Shown: positions 43,348 to 53,974 of the stretch, one piece after another
How positions within the stretch are numbered: position 1 is the stretch's first letter
How the letters are laid out: the number at the start of each line of letters is the position of its first letter
NCBI RefSeq assembly: GCF_000701425.1
Contig: NZ_JNIW01000002.1
Coordinates: forward strand, 89,293-153,292
Origin: Deinococcus frigens DSM 12807
GTDB lineage: Bacteria > Deinococcota > Deinococci > Deinococcales > Deinococcaceae
Direction of reading: 5' to 3'
Length of the DNA: 64,000 nt
The notes under the pieces: generated by a model
What the model was told of the DNA's origin: nothing
The model's input: only the letters and a program-made list of their open reading frames with translations
Databases searched by the model: none
Made by a program: the position numbers and the translations under genes

Positions 43348-43539
43348 ATGAAGTTCGAATTGCCCGGCCTGACTTTTGGGCCTGCGGATAGCCTGATCGA
43401 GCATATCCAGCGTCACCGCCTGACCATCCGGGTGGCGGCTGATCCAGGGGCAGAGGAAGCGCAGGCGGCGGCCCTGGGCCTGAGCGTCGAGGCGTTCCGG
43501 CGTCTGCGCGCGTCGTTCGATGTCCTGCCTCAGCGCTAG
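43348..43539 (+). CDS. small hypothetical protein
   Basis: The 63-residue product (MKFELPGLTFGPADSLIEHI; ending RRLRASFDVLPQR) has a leaderless -10 box and no overlap with other coding DNA except 4 bp at its 3' end with the convergent phosphoesterase gene. It contains no Cys and no signal peptide, and its middle reads as two helices (AEEAQAAALGLSVEAFRRLR). Function unknown. Confidence 0.55.
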   Translation: MKFELPGLTFGPADSLIEHIQRHRLTIRVAADPGAEEAQAAALGLSVEAFRRLRASFDVLPQR

Positions 43540-44285
43540 CCGCCGCGCCCCACCATCTCGCCGCTTCGCATCAGCATAGCCTCGAATTCGCCGAAGGGGG
43601 AGTACGCCCCGGACCAGCGCACGGCGGCCTCGATGTCGTAGGCGACGGCGCGGAAGTCTGCTGTCCAGCGCCCGCCGCGTTCCTCCAGCAGCGTCCAGCG
43701 GGCGCGCGGATCGCCGTCCACCTGATCGCTGACCGAGCCGCTGTTGACCACCAGCGTGTCGCCCACGCGGGTTGCGCCGGGCCGGTGGGTGTGGCCGCAC
43801 AGCACGACTTCAGCGTTCAGGGGTTCAATCATTGCGCGCAGATCGCGCGGGTCACGGGCGCGGTAGTATCCCGCTCCATGCCCCCGCTCCGGCTCATTTT
43901 CCCAGTGCCACAGCAGCATCTCCCAGGCGCTCTGCGGCGTGCCGTGGCAGGCGAACAGTCGTCCGTCCAGCACGCGGGCGGTCAGCGGCAGGGCGGCGAG
44001 GCGCTCCAGGGTGGCGGCGTCCATCTGGGTGGCCAGCCACGCGCCGATCTCCAATGAGATTTTTGCGCGCCGTCCGCCCGGCCACAGCTTTTCCTCGTTG
44101 TTGCCGCGCACCTCGGTGGCCCCCAGTTCGGCCTGCAACGCGGCGGCGCGGGCCGGATCGGCGCTGCCCTCGATCTGGTCTCCCAGATTGACGATCAGAT
44201 CGGGTGAGGTGGCCCGGATGTCTGCCAGCACCGCCTCTAGCGCAAAGGCGTTGCCATGAACGTCACTCAGAACGGCGACCCGCAC
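43536..44285 (-). CDS. calcineurin-like metallophosphoesterase
   Basis: The 249-residue protein has the two-metal phosphoesterase motifs in order: VAVLSDVHGNAFALEAVLA (DxH), LIVNLGDQIEGSADPARA (GDxxE), VRGNNEE (GNNE-like), FACHGTPQS and VVLCGHTHRPGATRVGDTLV (GHTH). The YfcE/YmdB-like architecture suggests a phosphodiesterase on small substrates or RNA ends. It starts 2 nt after the pyrD stop on the same strand and is probably co-transcribed with it. Confidence 0.87.
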   Translation of the reverse strand: MRVAVLSDVHGNAFALEAVLADIRATSPDLIVNLGDQIEGSADPARAAALQAELGATEVRGNNEEKLWPGGRRAKISLEIGAWLATQMDAATLERLAALPLTARVLDGRLFACHGTPQSAWEMLLWHWENEPERGHGAGYYRARDPRDLRAMIEPLNAEVVLCGHTHRPGATRVGDTLVVNSGSVSDQVDGDPRARWTLLEERGGRWTADFRAVAYDIEAAVRWSGAYSPFGEFEAMLMRSGEMVGRGG

Positions 44286-44287
44286 GG

Positions 44288-45373
44288 CTAGTGGGCGTCC
44301 ACGCCGATGACTTCGGCCACGTTTGCCGCGCCGTCGCGGGCCAGCAGGTCCGCCAGCCCCCGGCTCAGCCGACGCACCAGCCCCGGCCCCTCGTAGATCA
44401 GGGCGCTGTAGACCTCCAGCAGGCTGGCCCCGGCGCGCAGCTTGGCGTAAGCATCGGCGGGGCTGAAAATGCCGCCGACGCCCACGATGGGCAACCCTCC
44501 CCCGGTCAGACGGTACGCTTCGCGGATCAGCGCGGTGGATTTCTGCGTCAGCGGACGTCCGCTCAGGCCACCCGTCTCACTCGACTTCTTGCTGAACAGG
44601 CCGTCTCGCCCCAGCGTCGTGTTGCTGATGATCAGGCCGTGCGCACCCGCGTCCTGCACGGCTCCCACGCTGGCCTCGAAGTCGGCAGGGTGGAGGTCTG
44701 GGGCCAGCTTGACCAGCACCGGCGGGCGGCGCAGGGTGCGGACCCGGCCCGAGTCCACCTCAGCCAGGACGGCGCGGACCAGTTCGCCCAGACCGTCTGC
44801 CGCCTGCAAGGCCCGCAGACCGGGGGTGTTGGGGCTGCTGACGTTGATCACGAAGGCGTCGGCCACGTCCTGCAAAGCGTGAACGCATTTTAGATAATCC
44901 CCGGCAGCCGCCTCGTTGGGCGTGTCCTTGTTCCTGCCGATGTTGACCCACATAGGCGCAGGTTGGGCGGGCAGGGCGCTGAGGCGGGCGTGCAGGGCGG
45001 CTGCCCCCGCGTTGTTGAAGCCCATGCGGTTGATCAGCGCCTCGTCTTCCAGCAGCCGGAACAGGCGGGGCCGCTCGTTTCCTGGCTGGGGCCGGGGCGT
45101 GACCGTGCCGACTTCCAGAAAGCCGAAGCCCAGAGCCGCAAAAGTGGGGACCGCCACCGCGTTCTTGTCCAGCCCCGCCGCCAGCCCAATGGGCGAGGCA
45201 TAGGACTGACCGAAGACGGTTTGCCCCAGCGCCGCGTCAGGCGATGTGACGGCACGGGCCAGCGCAGGCCAGACCGGAACTTTGGAGGCCGCTTCCAGCA
45301 CACTCAGGGTCAGGTGGTGGGCGTCTTCGGCGTCCAGACGGAACAGCAGCGGGCGGGCAAGGCGACGGTACAT
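44288..45373 (-). CDS. pyrD: dihydroorotate dehydrogenase, class 2 (quinone)
   Basis: PyrD oxidises dihydroorotate to orotate in pyrimidine synthesis. The 361-residue length, N-terminal helical membrane-binding segment (RLARPLLFRLDAEDAHHLTL) and catalytic serine in VINVSSPNTPGLRALQ mark class 2. FMN-site segments are IGLAAGLDKNAVAVPTFAAL, EVGTVTPRPQPGNERPRLFR and IVGVGGIFSPADAYAKLRAG. The ATG at 45373 lies 8 nt behind TATCCT. Confidence 0.95.
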   Translation of the reverse strand: MYRRLARPLLFRLDAEDAHHLTLSVLEAASKVPVWPALARAVTSPDAALGQTVFGQSYASPIGLAAGLDKNAVAVPTFAALGFGFLEVGTVTPRPQPGNERPRLFRLLEDEALINRMGFNNAGAAALHARLSALPAQPAPMWVNIGRNKDTPNEAAAGDYLKCVHALQDVADAFVINVSSPNTPGLRALQAADGLGELVRAVLAEVDSGRVRTLRRPPVLVKLAPDLHPADFEASVGAVQDAGAHGLIISNTTLGRDGLFSKKSSETGGLSGRPLTQKSTALIREAYRLTGGGLPIVGVGGIFSPADAYAKLRAGASLLEVYSALIYEGPGLVRRLSRGLADLLARDGAANVAEVIGVDAH

Positions 45374-45381
45374 CGCCCGAC

Positions 45382-45387
45382 AGGATA
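45382..45387 (-). promoter_or_regulatory. -10 box of pyrD
   Basis: TATCCT on the minus strand, 8 nt before the ATG at 45373. Confidence 0.55.
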
Positions 45388-45445
45388 CGCATATGGCGGC
45401 GTTGAGGCGGTGGTCTGGCTCGCATCACCGCCGACCCTGAAATTG

Positions 45446-45478
45446 AAAAAGGCGGAACCAATTTCCCGGCCCGCCTTT
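45446..45478 (-). terminator. terminator of the Rrf2 regulator gene
   Basis: AAAGGCGG and CCGCCTTT arms with a T-run on the minus strand separate the regulator from pyrD. Confidence 0.75.
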
Positions 45479-45497
45479 CCCGTTTGCTCTCCAGTCC

Positions 45498-45962
45498 TTA
45501 GGGCACGGCTGAGCCGCCGTAACTGCCCTCGATCTGCACCAGCCGCGAGTGCTGCTGGCGTTCGCTGTCGGCGATCAGGTCTGCCAGGGTGGTGTTGCCC
45601 AGCACGTCGCGCAGGGCGGCATCCACGCGGAACCACAGGTCCTGGGTGCCGCAGACGTTCTGGCTCTCGCAGGTGTGGTCATCCTCCACGCACTGCACCG
45701 GGGCGATGCTGCCTTCCAGTGCGGTGACCACATCGTAGGCGTTGATCTCTGCCGCCGGGCGGGCCAGCCGGTAGCCGCCGTGCGCGCCCCGGATGCTGCG
45801 GATAAACCCGGCGCGGCGCAGGTTGCTGGCGATCTGCTCCAGGTAATGCTGGCTGAGGCCTTGGCGCTCGGACACGTCCTTGAGGGGAACGGCGTCGCCG
45901 CCCTGCCGTCCGATCTCGATCATGGCGCGCAGGCCGTACTGAGCTTTCGTCGATACCCACAT
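45498..45962 (-). CDS. Rrf2 family transcriptional regulator
   Basis: The 154-residue protein has the Rrf2 winged helix: STKAQYGLRAMIEIGRQGGD, LSQHYLEQIASNLRRAGFIR, and SIRGAHGGYRLARPAAEINA. Three Cys in CVEDDHTCESQNVCGTQDLW follow the place and spacing of the [2Fe-2S] ligands of IscR-type members (one residue longer in the first gap), so an Fe-S sensor is plausible. No isc or suf genes are nearby. The ATG at 45962 is 7 nt behind TAGACT. Confidence 0.88.
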   Translation of the reverse strand: MWVSTKAQYGLRAMIEIGRQGGDAVPLKDVSERQGLSQHYLEQIASNLRRAGFIRSIRGAHGGYRLARPAAEINAYDVVTALEGSIAPVQCVEDDHTCESQNVCGTQDLWFRVDAALRDVLGNTTLADLIADSERQQHSRLVQIEGSYGGSAVP

Positions 45963-45969
45963 GTGTTGC

Positions 45970-45975
45970 AGTCTA
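45970..45975 (-). promoter_or_regulatory. leaderless -10 box of the Rrf2 gene
   Basis: TAGACT on the minus strand, 7 nt before the ATG. Confidence 0.6.
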
Positions 45976-46040
45976 CCATTTAATTCCTGGTGAACTGTAG
46001 GGGATTAAGAAGGGGCGGGAGGCGGGGGGTCCGTCCTGCG

Positions 46041-46046
46041 TACAAT
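46041..46046 (+). promoter_or_regulatory. leaderless -10 box of the chorismate-utilising fusion
   Basis: TACAAT lies 6 nt before the GTG at 46053. Confidence 0.65.
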
Positions 46047-46052
46047 TCTGGC

Positions 46053-47966
46053 GTGACCCCGGCCCTGCCCCATCTCTCTCCTGCCGACGTGCTGCTGCGT
46101 CTGCGGGGGGCGAATGCGCCGGGTGTGGCCCTGCTGGAATCGCTGGGGCCAGCCGTGCCCTATGGCCGCTACTCGTTTCTGAGTGCGTGGCCGACACAGG
46201 TTCAGTCCACCTTGCCCGCGCGTCCCAGCGGCAACACCCCCTTCCCCGCGTGGCTGGGCGGCCTGAAATACGAGGCGGCGCGGGAGTTTGATTTAGAGGC
46301 GCACCCAGCGCACGGCGAGGCGGCATGGTGGGGCTTTTATCCATCTGGTCTGGTCTGGGACCGCCTGACTGAAACGCTGGAAGTGGTGGGCGAGGCGCAT
46401 TTGGACTGGGGGGAACTGCTGGACCTTGACCCGGCTACAGCTCCGACGCTGAACGTGGACAAATTTGGTGCGGACGACGTGGATTATCTGGCGGGCGTGC
46501 GGGCCATTCAGGAGCTGATCCGGGCCGGGGAGGTCTATCAGGTTAACCTCTCGCGGGGGGTGAGGGCGCGGGCGGGCGGCGATCCGCTGGCGGCGTACCT
46601 GCGGCTGCGGGGGCTGAATCCCAGCCCGTTCATGGCCTTTTTGGATATGGGGAAGGAGGTGGTGGTGTCGTGCAGCCCCGAGCGGCTGGTGGACTGGGTC
46701 GGAGACGAGGTTTCCGCCCGCCCCATTGCCGGAACCCGGCGGCGCGGCCAGACCCCTGCCGAGGACGCCGCGCTAGAGGCCGAACTGCGCTCAAATCCCA
46801 AGGAAGTCGCCGAACACCTGATGCTGGTGGACCTGGTGCGCCATGACCTGGGCCGCGTTTCAAAGGCGGGCAGTGTGCATGTGCCAGAGCTGATGCTGGT
46901 GGAACGCTACAGCCACGTCATGCATCTGGTCTCAGAGGTGCGGGGTCAGGCGGCAGACGGCGTGACGCTGCGCGAGGTGCTGGCCGCCACCTTTCCGGGC
47001 GGAACCATCACGGGCGCACCCAAACAGCGGGTGATGACCGCCATCTGGGACCACGAGCCGGGACCGCGCGGCTGGTACACCGGCAGCGTGGGGATCATCG
47101 GCGGGGCGCGGGTGGACCTGAATATCCTGATCCGCACGGCGGCGTTCACCCGTCTGGAAGAGGGCTGGGAGGTGGAGGTCCGCGCAGGCGGCGGCACCGT
47201 CATTGACTCGGACCCGCAGCACGAGGCAAAGGAGACCGTTCACAAGGCCCAAGCGCTGCTGAGTGCGCTCTCTGGCGTGCCGGGGCGTGCTGCCCAGCCG
47301 CCCGCACCGCCCACGCCGGGCCGCGTGTGGACGCCTCCATCTGTCCCCGGTGCAGCGGGCCAGGGTTTGCGGGTGCATCTGCTGGACAACCGCGACTCGT
47401 TCACCTGGAATCTGGTCCATGACCTTCGGGCGCTGGGTGCGGCAGTCACGGTCTTTTCGCAGGATGCGGAGGTTCCAGAAATCCTGCACGCCCACCCGGA
47501 CGCCGTACTCACCGGGCCGGGGCCGGGAACGCCGGACACCAGTGGCCCCACACTAACCCTCACCCGCGAATGCCTGCGCCTGGGCCTGCCGCTGCTGGGC
47601 GTGTGCCTGGGCCATCAGGCGCTGGGGCAGGTGCTGGGCGGCACGGTGGAGAGGGCCAACCCTGTGCATGGCCGCCCGGAAGCGGTGCAACACGGCGGCG
47701 ACGGGCTGTTTGAAGGCGTGCCACCCGGCGCGGCGTTCGGGCGTTATCACTCGCTGGTGGTGCGCGGGCTGCCGCCGGAATACATCACGGCCACGGGTGC
47801 AGGCGGCGAAACTATGGCTGTGGCCGTGCCTGGAAAACCCGCCTGGAGCGTGCAATTTCACCCTGAAAGCGTCCTGAGTCCGGCGGGCCGGGTGCTGCTG
47901 GGCAACTGGCTGCGGCTCAGTGGCGAGTGGAAGCAACAGAAGGCGGGGCGGGTGCTGGAGGTTTGA
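46053..47966 (+). CDS. fused chorismate-binding synthase and glutamine amidotransferase (PabB-PabA type)
   Basis: The 637-residue protein has a chorismate-binding domain (about 125-410: ALIRAGEVYQVNLSRGVRAR-type region, PIAGTRRRGQTPAEDAALEA, HLMLVDLVRHDLGRVSKAG, FPGGTITGAPKQRVMTAIW). A class I amidotransferase follows from about 440 (HLLDNRDSFTWNLVHDLRAL, GVCLGHQALGQVLGGTV with the nucleophile Cys, WSVQFHPESVLSP). Followed by a PabC-type gene, it most likely makes aminodeoxychorismate for folate. However the position of the E. coli PabB active-site Lys (PIKGT) is Ala here, as in anthranilate synthase. Start GTG 46053 by the leaderless box. Confidence 0.85.
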   Translation: MTPALPHLSPADVLLRLRGANAPGVALLESLGPAVPYGRYSFLSAWPTQVQSTLPARPSGNTPFPAWLGGLKYEAAREFDLEAHPAHGEAAWWGFYPSGLVWDRLTETLEVVGEAHLDWGELLDLDPATAPTLNVDKFGADDVDYLAGVRAIQELIRAGEVYQVNLSRGVRARAGGDPLAAYLRLRGLNPSPFMAFLDMGKEVVVSCSPERLVDWVGDEVSARPIAGTRRRGQTPAEDAALEAELRSNPKEVAEHLMLVDLVRHDLGRVSKAGSVHVPELMLVERYSHVMHLVSEVRGQAADGVTLREVLAATFPGGTITGAPKQRVMTAIWDHEPGPRGWYTGSVGIIGGARVDLNILIRTAAFTRLEEGWEVEVRAGGGTVIDSDPQHEAKETVHKAQALLSALSGVPGRAAQPPAPPTPGRVWTPPSVPGAAGQGLRVHLLDNRDSFTWNLVHDLRALGAAVTVFSQDAEVPEILHAHPDAVLTGPGPGTPDTSGPTLTLTRECLRLGLPLLGVCLGHQALGQVLGGTVERANPVHGRPEAVQHGGDGLFEGVPPGAAFGRYHSLVVRGLPPEYITATGAGGETMAVAVPGKPAWSVQFHPESVLSPAGRVLLGNWLRLSGEWKQQKAGRVLEV

Positions 47967-48664
47967 AGCCTCTGCCTCCCAAACTGGATCGCCCCGCGTG
48001 GTTGCACGGCATGACGGCCTTCACCACCGTCCGCACGCGCCGGAGTGAACCACTGCTGTGGTCCGCGCATCTGGAGCGGTTGCGCCGAACCTGCGCGTTC
48101 CTGGGGTTGCCTGCGCCAGATGGGGAACTGCCCACGCTGGAGCCGTGGCCCTGGGGCCTGCTGCGCGTCACGGTGGAGGCAGAAGGCACCTTCCGCCTCC
48201 ACCGCCCCCTGACCCCTGGCCCGCGTCCGTCAGAGGGCGTGCGCGTGCGCCTGACCGACATTCAGGTTCACCCGCAACTGGCCGCGCACAAGACCGGAAA
48301 TTATCTGCCGTATCGCCTCGCCATGCAGCAGGCCGGGGAGGCCTTCGAGGCCTGGCTCGTCGGCCCGGATGGCACGCTGGCGGACGGCTCCCGCACCTCG
48401 CTATTGTTGGAAATTGATGGCCAGTTGATAGTCCCAGCGGGTGGATTGCCGGGCGTCACGCGTGCTGCGTTTCTGAAAGGCCGTGAATGGTCAGAGCGCA
48501 AGGTTCACTGCTCAGAACTGCCCACCGTGACCCGCGCCTGGATCTGCGGCAGCGGCGTGGGCACCGTGCCAGTGCGGGAAATTGTGGGCGCTGGCTGGGG
48601 CGTAACCTTGTCTGCGAAGTGGCCTCAGACGGATAATCCGGCGCTGATCTGGCCGGAAGGGTAG
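47927..48664 (+). CDS. class IV PLP aminotransferase/lyase (PabC type)
   Basis: The up to 245-residue protein matches 4-amino-4-deoxychorismate lyase-type fold IV PLP enzymes. AWLHGMTAFTTVRTR is the usual N-terminus, AAHKTGNYLPYRLAMQQAG holds the catalytic Lys, and GPDGTLADGSRTSLLLEIDG holds the PLP-binding acidic residue, Asp where Glu is common. It overlaps the fused synthase gene by up to 40 bp; the GTG at 47927 is used because the frame needs residues before WLHG, but TTG 47963 is possible. Together the two genes would convert chorismate to p-aminobenzoate. Confidence 0.82.
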   Translation: MEATEGGAGAGGLKPLPPKLDRPAWLHGMTAFTTVRTRRSEPLLWSAHLERLRRTCAFLGLPAPDGELPTLEPWPWGLLRVTVEAEGTFRLHRPLTPGPRPSEGVRVRLTDIQVHPQLAAHKTGNYLPYRLAMQQAGEAFEAWLVGPDGTLADGSRTSLLLEIDGQLIVPAGGLPGVTRAAFLKGREWSERKVHCSELPTVTRAWICGSGVGTVPVREIVGAGWGVTLSAKWPQTDNPALIWPEG

Positions 48665-48669
48665 GGCTG

Positions 48670-48953
48670 TTATCCGCTCACCCGCCCCAGATAGGCCTCG
48701 CCCCTTGGAGTGAGTTTAAGCAGGGCCAGCGGCGCAACCTCGCCGTCCGCGTTGCGGCACATGCTTTTCAGGGCGCACGGGCCGCACGAACAGCCGTCGG
48801 CGGCAGGCATGGCCTCCTGCACGTAGCCGCCGGTTTGCAGGGTTCACAGCATGCCGCTCAGGGCCGCCTCCGAACTGCCCAGGTCACGGGCCAGCTCGGA
48901 GGGCGTGCGCGGCTCTCCGGCCACGGCGCGCAGGATGACGGCCAGCGGAGCCA

Positions 48954-48954
<1 letters not shown>
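48670..48954 (-). pseudogene. feoC: FeoC-like regulator with in-frame stop
   Basis: A 95-codon frame starts at ATG 48954, overlapping the feoB stop (TAATG). It encodes a winged-helix N-terminus ([20 protein letters not shown]) and a C-terminal Cys cluster [12 protein letters not shown] typical of FeoC, which can bind an Fe-S cluster. Codon 37 is TGA (48844-48846), between ALSGML and [14 protein letters not shown] to TGA would suffice. The Cys cluster lies after the stop, so the present product is probably a non-functional 36-residue stub. Confidence 0.75.
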
Positions 48955-51175
<2,221 letters not shown>

Positions 51176-51185
51176 AGTGTCAGCT

Positions 51186-51416
51186 TCACTGCCGCACCCG
51201 AATGCCGTGCAGATCGGCAGCGCGCAGGGCCAGATTGGTGCCGTTGACACGGACTTCCAGCGGATTGCCCAGCGGGGCGCGGCGCACCACCATCACCGGA
51301 GCGCCGCGCACAAAGCCCAGCTCCAGCAGGCGGCGGCGCAGCGGATGCGCCGGGTCCAGGCCCACCACATGCGCGCTCTCGCCGGGGGCCAGCAGGTCCA
51401 GCGTCCGTTCGTTCAT
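51186..51416 (-). CDS. feoA: FeoA family protein
   Basis: The 76-residue SH3-like protein ([60 protein letters not shown]) is a normal FeoA, which supports FeoB at the cytoplasmic face. It is intact, unlike feoB and feoC. GGAG lies 8 nt before the ATG. FeoB begins about 10 nt downstream. The upstream spacer contains GATTA-CTCG-GATTA, a possible metalloregulator site. Confidence 0.9.
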   Translation of the reverse strand: MNERTLDLLAPGESAHVVGLDPAHPLRRRLLELGFVRGAPVMVVRRAPLGNPLEVRVNGTNLALRAADLHGIRVRQ

Positions 51417-51440
51417 GCCTGCTCCGAGGTGAGAAATCCC

Positions 51441-51476
51441 ATACCCGATCAGATTACTCGGATTAGCCGAAAAGGC
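51441..51476 (-). promoter_or_regulatory. feo operon promoter region with direct-repeat motif
   Basis: On the plus strand, GATTACTCGGATTA occurs in front of feoA; on the minus strand this gives TAATCC and TAATCT, either of which could be a -10 overlapped by a regulator site. Assignment to Fur, DtxR or MntR cannot be made from this. Confidence 0.3.
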
Positions 51477-51502
51477 AAGGCGGGAAGCGTCACACTTTCA
51501 GG

Positions 51503-52267
51503 TCAGGTCTCCAGGCTGTCCCAGAACCCGCGCATGTCCTCCGGCAGTTCCACCGTCGCCACCATCTGCGCCCCGGCCCAGGGAAAGGCAATTCGAGCGG
51601 CGTGCAGCGCTTGACGGGGCAGCCCCAGACGGGCGGTGAGTTCGGAGGTCTGTCCAGTTTCGATGAATTCCACGAAGGCGTCGCGCTCCGGGCCGTAGAT
51701 CTTGTCGCCCACCATCGGCAGACCCAGGTGAAACAGATGCGCCCGGATCTGGTGCAGGCGGCCCGAACGCGGGTGCGCCTCGATCAGCGCGTGTCCGCCC
51801 CGTTTTTCAAGCACCCGGAAATCGGTCACGGCGGGGCGTCCGTTGGGAACCACGGCCTGCCGCATCAGCACCCGGTTGGCCGCGCCCAGACCCAGATCAC
51901 CCAGCGGAGCGTCCAGCGTGCGCCGCTCCCAGTCGGGCATGCCGCGTACGATGGCATGGTAGGTCTTGCCTACCAGATGCGTCTTGAACAATGTAAAAAA
52001 GCGCCGCGCGGCGTCGGTGTCGCGCGACAGGACCAGCAGGCCGCTGGTTTCGCGGTCCAGGCGGTGCGGCGGCGAGAGGTCCGGCTCCCCGGTTTCGCGC
52101 TGCATCCAGGCCAGCACGTCCGGCACCTCCACGCGCCCGCCGCTGTGAACCCCAACGCTGCGAACCCGGTGCGTCAGCCACAGCGCGGGCTTGTGGACGA
52201 GGTAGAAGTCGGGATGCTCGGTCACGATGCGGGGTTTTTCCGGGGAAGCGGAGGTCAAATCTCCCAC
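51503..52267 (-). CDS. RluA family pseudouridine synthase
   Basis: The 254-residue protein has the RluA catalytic motif [18 protein letters not shown] (Asp nucleophile near residue 68) and [20 protein letters not shown]. An N-terminal S4 domain is lacking, and the rRNA or tRNA target is not evident. GTG start at 52267; it overlaps the end of the upstream flavin reductase gene by 13 bp. Confidence 0.88.
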   Translation of the reverse strand: MGDLTSASPEKPRIVTEHPDFYLVHKPALWLTHRVRSVGVHSGGRVEVPDVLAWMQRETGEPDLSPPHRLDRETSGLLVLSRDTDAARRFFTLFKTHLVGKTYHAIVRGMPDWERRTLDAPLGDLGLGAANRVLMRQAVVPNGRPAVTDFRVLEKRGGHALIEAHPRSGRLHQIRAHLFHLGLPMVGDKIYGPERDAFVEFIETGQTSELTARLGLPRQALHAARIAFPWAGAQMVATVELPEDMRGFWDSLET

Positions 52268-52833
52268 ACGCTTCGGTAGTCGCGCCCGCGCAGGCGTTCG
52301 GAGAGATCAACCGTGCGGTCCACCGTTCTGGACAGTCGCCCCGCCAGCCATTCTCCCGCCACTTGTGGCGCGTCCCAGTGGGCCGAGGTGGCGTACACAA
52401 AATGAGGGTTGATCACGCAGCGGAAGTCGTACATCAGGCCCAGCGCGAACGCCCCGTGGCTGAGATACCCGTGGTCCAGCCCGCCGGACACCAGAAAGGT
52501 GACGGGCTGATCGAACCACGCGCCGTGCAGATTGCGCTCCGGGTCGCTGCTGCCGGTCAGTTCCACCAGCGTCCGCGCCCCGGAACCCAGCCCCCAGTTG
52601 TAGACGGGAACGCCCAGCAGCACACCGTCGGCCTCAAGAATGGTGCGGTGGTACAGGTCTGCGTTGGGGTGGGCGTAACAGCCAGCGTTGTCAAACGGCG
52701 GCAGCGGCGTCTCGCGCAGGTCCAGGTGCGTGACCGTATGTCCGGCCTCGCGCAGTTGCCGGGCGGCCAGCGCACACAGCCAGGCGCTGCGGCTCTCGGG
52801 ATCGAGGCTGGTGGACAGGACGGCGAACTTCAT
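52255..52833 (-). CDS. NAD(P)H-dependent FMN reductase, flavodoxin-like
   Basis: The 192-residue flavodoxin-fold protein has [20 protein letters not shown] (FMN phosphate loop), [20 protein letters not shown] and [20 protein letters not shown]. It may supply reduced flavin to monooxygenases such as the SsuD-like enzyme elsewhere in this window, an inference only. ATG at 52833, leaderless behind TAGCCT. Confidence 0.82.
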   Translation of the reverse strand: MKFAVLSTSLDPESRSAWLCALAARQLREAGHTVTHLDLRETPLPPFDNAGCYAHPNADLYHRTILEADGVLLGVPVYNWGLGSGARTLVELTGSSDPERNLHGAWFDQPVTFLVSGGLDHGYLSHGAFALGLMYDFRCVINPHFVYATSAHWDAPQVAGEWLAGRLSRTVDRTVDLSERLRGRDYRSVWEI

Positions 52834-52839
52834 AACGGC

Positions 52840-52845
52840 AGGCTA
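52840..52845 (-). promoter_or_regulatory. leaderless -10 box of the FMN reductase gene
   Basis: TAGCCT on the minus strand, 6 nt before the ATG at 52833. Confidence 0.6.
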
Positions 52846-53973
52846 GCGTGTCGGCGCGGGTTTGCCCTCCGCCTCCATCCTCTTCAGGTAGGCGATCCGG
52901 TCCGGCGTTCCCGGATGCGTGCTGAGCAGGTCAAAGATGGACGGGCCGGACTTCTTCGAAGATCCACCCGACTCATCCGAATCGTCCTTTGCAAGCCGCG
53001 CCAGGATGGTTTGCAGAGGCTTTGTGGTGCCGTAGGTTCCCAGCATGTAGTGGCCCGAAACCTGATCCGCCTGGGTTTCCGCCGCGCGCGAGTAGCCGCC
53101 GCTGAGCAGGGCCGCCGGGACCGCCGCCGCAAATGTTCCCGCGCTGACGATATCGCCGGTGATCACGGTGGTCACCAGCGTCAGCCCCAGCGCCTGATAC
53201 ACGCCTGCCAGGCCGTGTCGGCTGGTCACGTGCCCGGTTTCGTGGGCCAGCACGCCCATCAATTCGCGGTCACTTTTGGCCAGGGCCACCAGTTGATCGG
53301 TCATGACCACCGTGCCGCCGGGCAGGGCAAAGGCATTTGTGCCCAGCCCCTTTGCGCCCAGCCCATTGGGGCCGCCTGGTTCGCCGTCGCGCAGCAGCAG
53401 GCGGTAGGGGTAGCCGCCGCCCGCCCAGGCCGCCACCTGCCGGAACTCGGCCTTGAGCCGGGCCTGCCGCGCCGCGCTCAGTCTGGACGGGCCGAAATAC
53501 TCGCCCTTTTGCAGCAAGTTGATGGTCTCGCGGTCAAAGGTGGCCAGCACGCTGCGGGGCGTGGCGAAGGCCGCCTGCCGTGCCACTGCCGGAATGCCGT
53601 AGACGACGAACAGCGCCAGCGCTGCCAGCGAGACGCCCAGCGCGGCCAGCGCCGCCCACCAGCGCGATTCCAGGGCGCGCACGCCACTCAGGGCGCGGTT
53701 GCGTCCGGTGGCGCGCTCCCAGGCGCTGACGCCCGCGTCGTCGCGCGTCTCGAAACGGCCCCCGCCCGGCAGCGTCACCGCGCGGCGCACGCCCGGCACC
53801 GGGGCCTCCACGCCCAGCAGGTGGGCGGGCCACCTCTGGACTGGGACCGAGCCGTCCGCCAGCTCCAGCGTCGCGGTCTGTGCGTCCACCCTCAGCGTGG
53901 CGGCCTGATCGCGGCTGCTGCGGCCATCGAAATACACGCCCTGCAAGACGGTCTGACCGGCGTCGCGCGTCAT
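52843..53973 (-). CDS. M48 family metalloprotease
   Basis: The 376-residue protein has an N-terminal soluble domain (residues 1-105), a membrane helix (WWAALAALGVSLAALALFVV), then the HtpX/Ste24-like peptidase: LMGVLAHETGHVTSRHGLAG (HExxH as HETGH near residue 248) and AAETQADQVSGHYMLGTYG (third ligand Glu). It follows the DUF898 gene with a 1-nt gap; this pairing recurs in bacteria and suggests joint envelope quality control. Confidence 0.88.
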   Translation of the reverse strand: MTRDAGQTVLQGVYFDGRSSRDQAATLRVDAQTATLELADGSVPVQRWPAHLLGVEAPVPGVRRAVTLPGGGRFETRDDAGVSAWERATGRNRALSGVRALESRWWAALAALGVSLAALALFVVYGIPAVARQAAFATPRSVLATFDRETINLLQKGEYFGPSRLSAARQARLKAEFRQVAAWAGGGYPYRLLLRDGEPGGPNGLGAKGLGTNAFALPGGTVVMTDQLVALAKSDRELMGVLAHETGHVTSRHGLAGVYQALGLTLVTTVITGDIVSAGTFAAAVPAALLSGGYSRAAETQADQVSGHYMLGTYGTTKPLQTILARLAKDDSDESGGSSKKSGPSIFDLLSTHPGTPDRIAYLKRMEAEGKPAPTR

Positions 53974-53974
53974 G

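Noticed and set aside
41968..43800. 610-aa minus-strand ORF
   Set aside because: Antisense to the M29 aminopeptidase frame, which shows real protein similarity on both sides of its stop.
48844..48846. Selenocysteine at the feoC TGA
   Set aside because: No SECIS-like hairpin was recognised, and the position is not a redox Cys in the family; a nonsense mutation is simpler.
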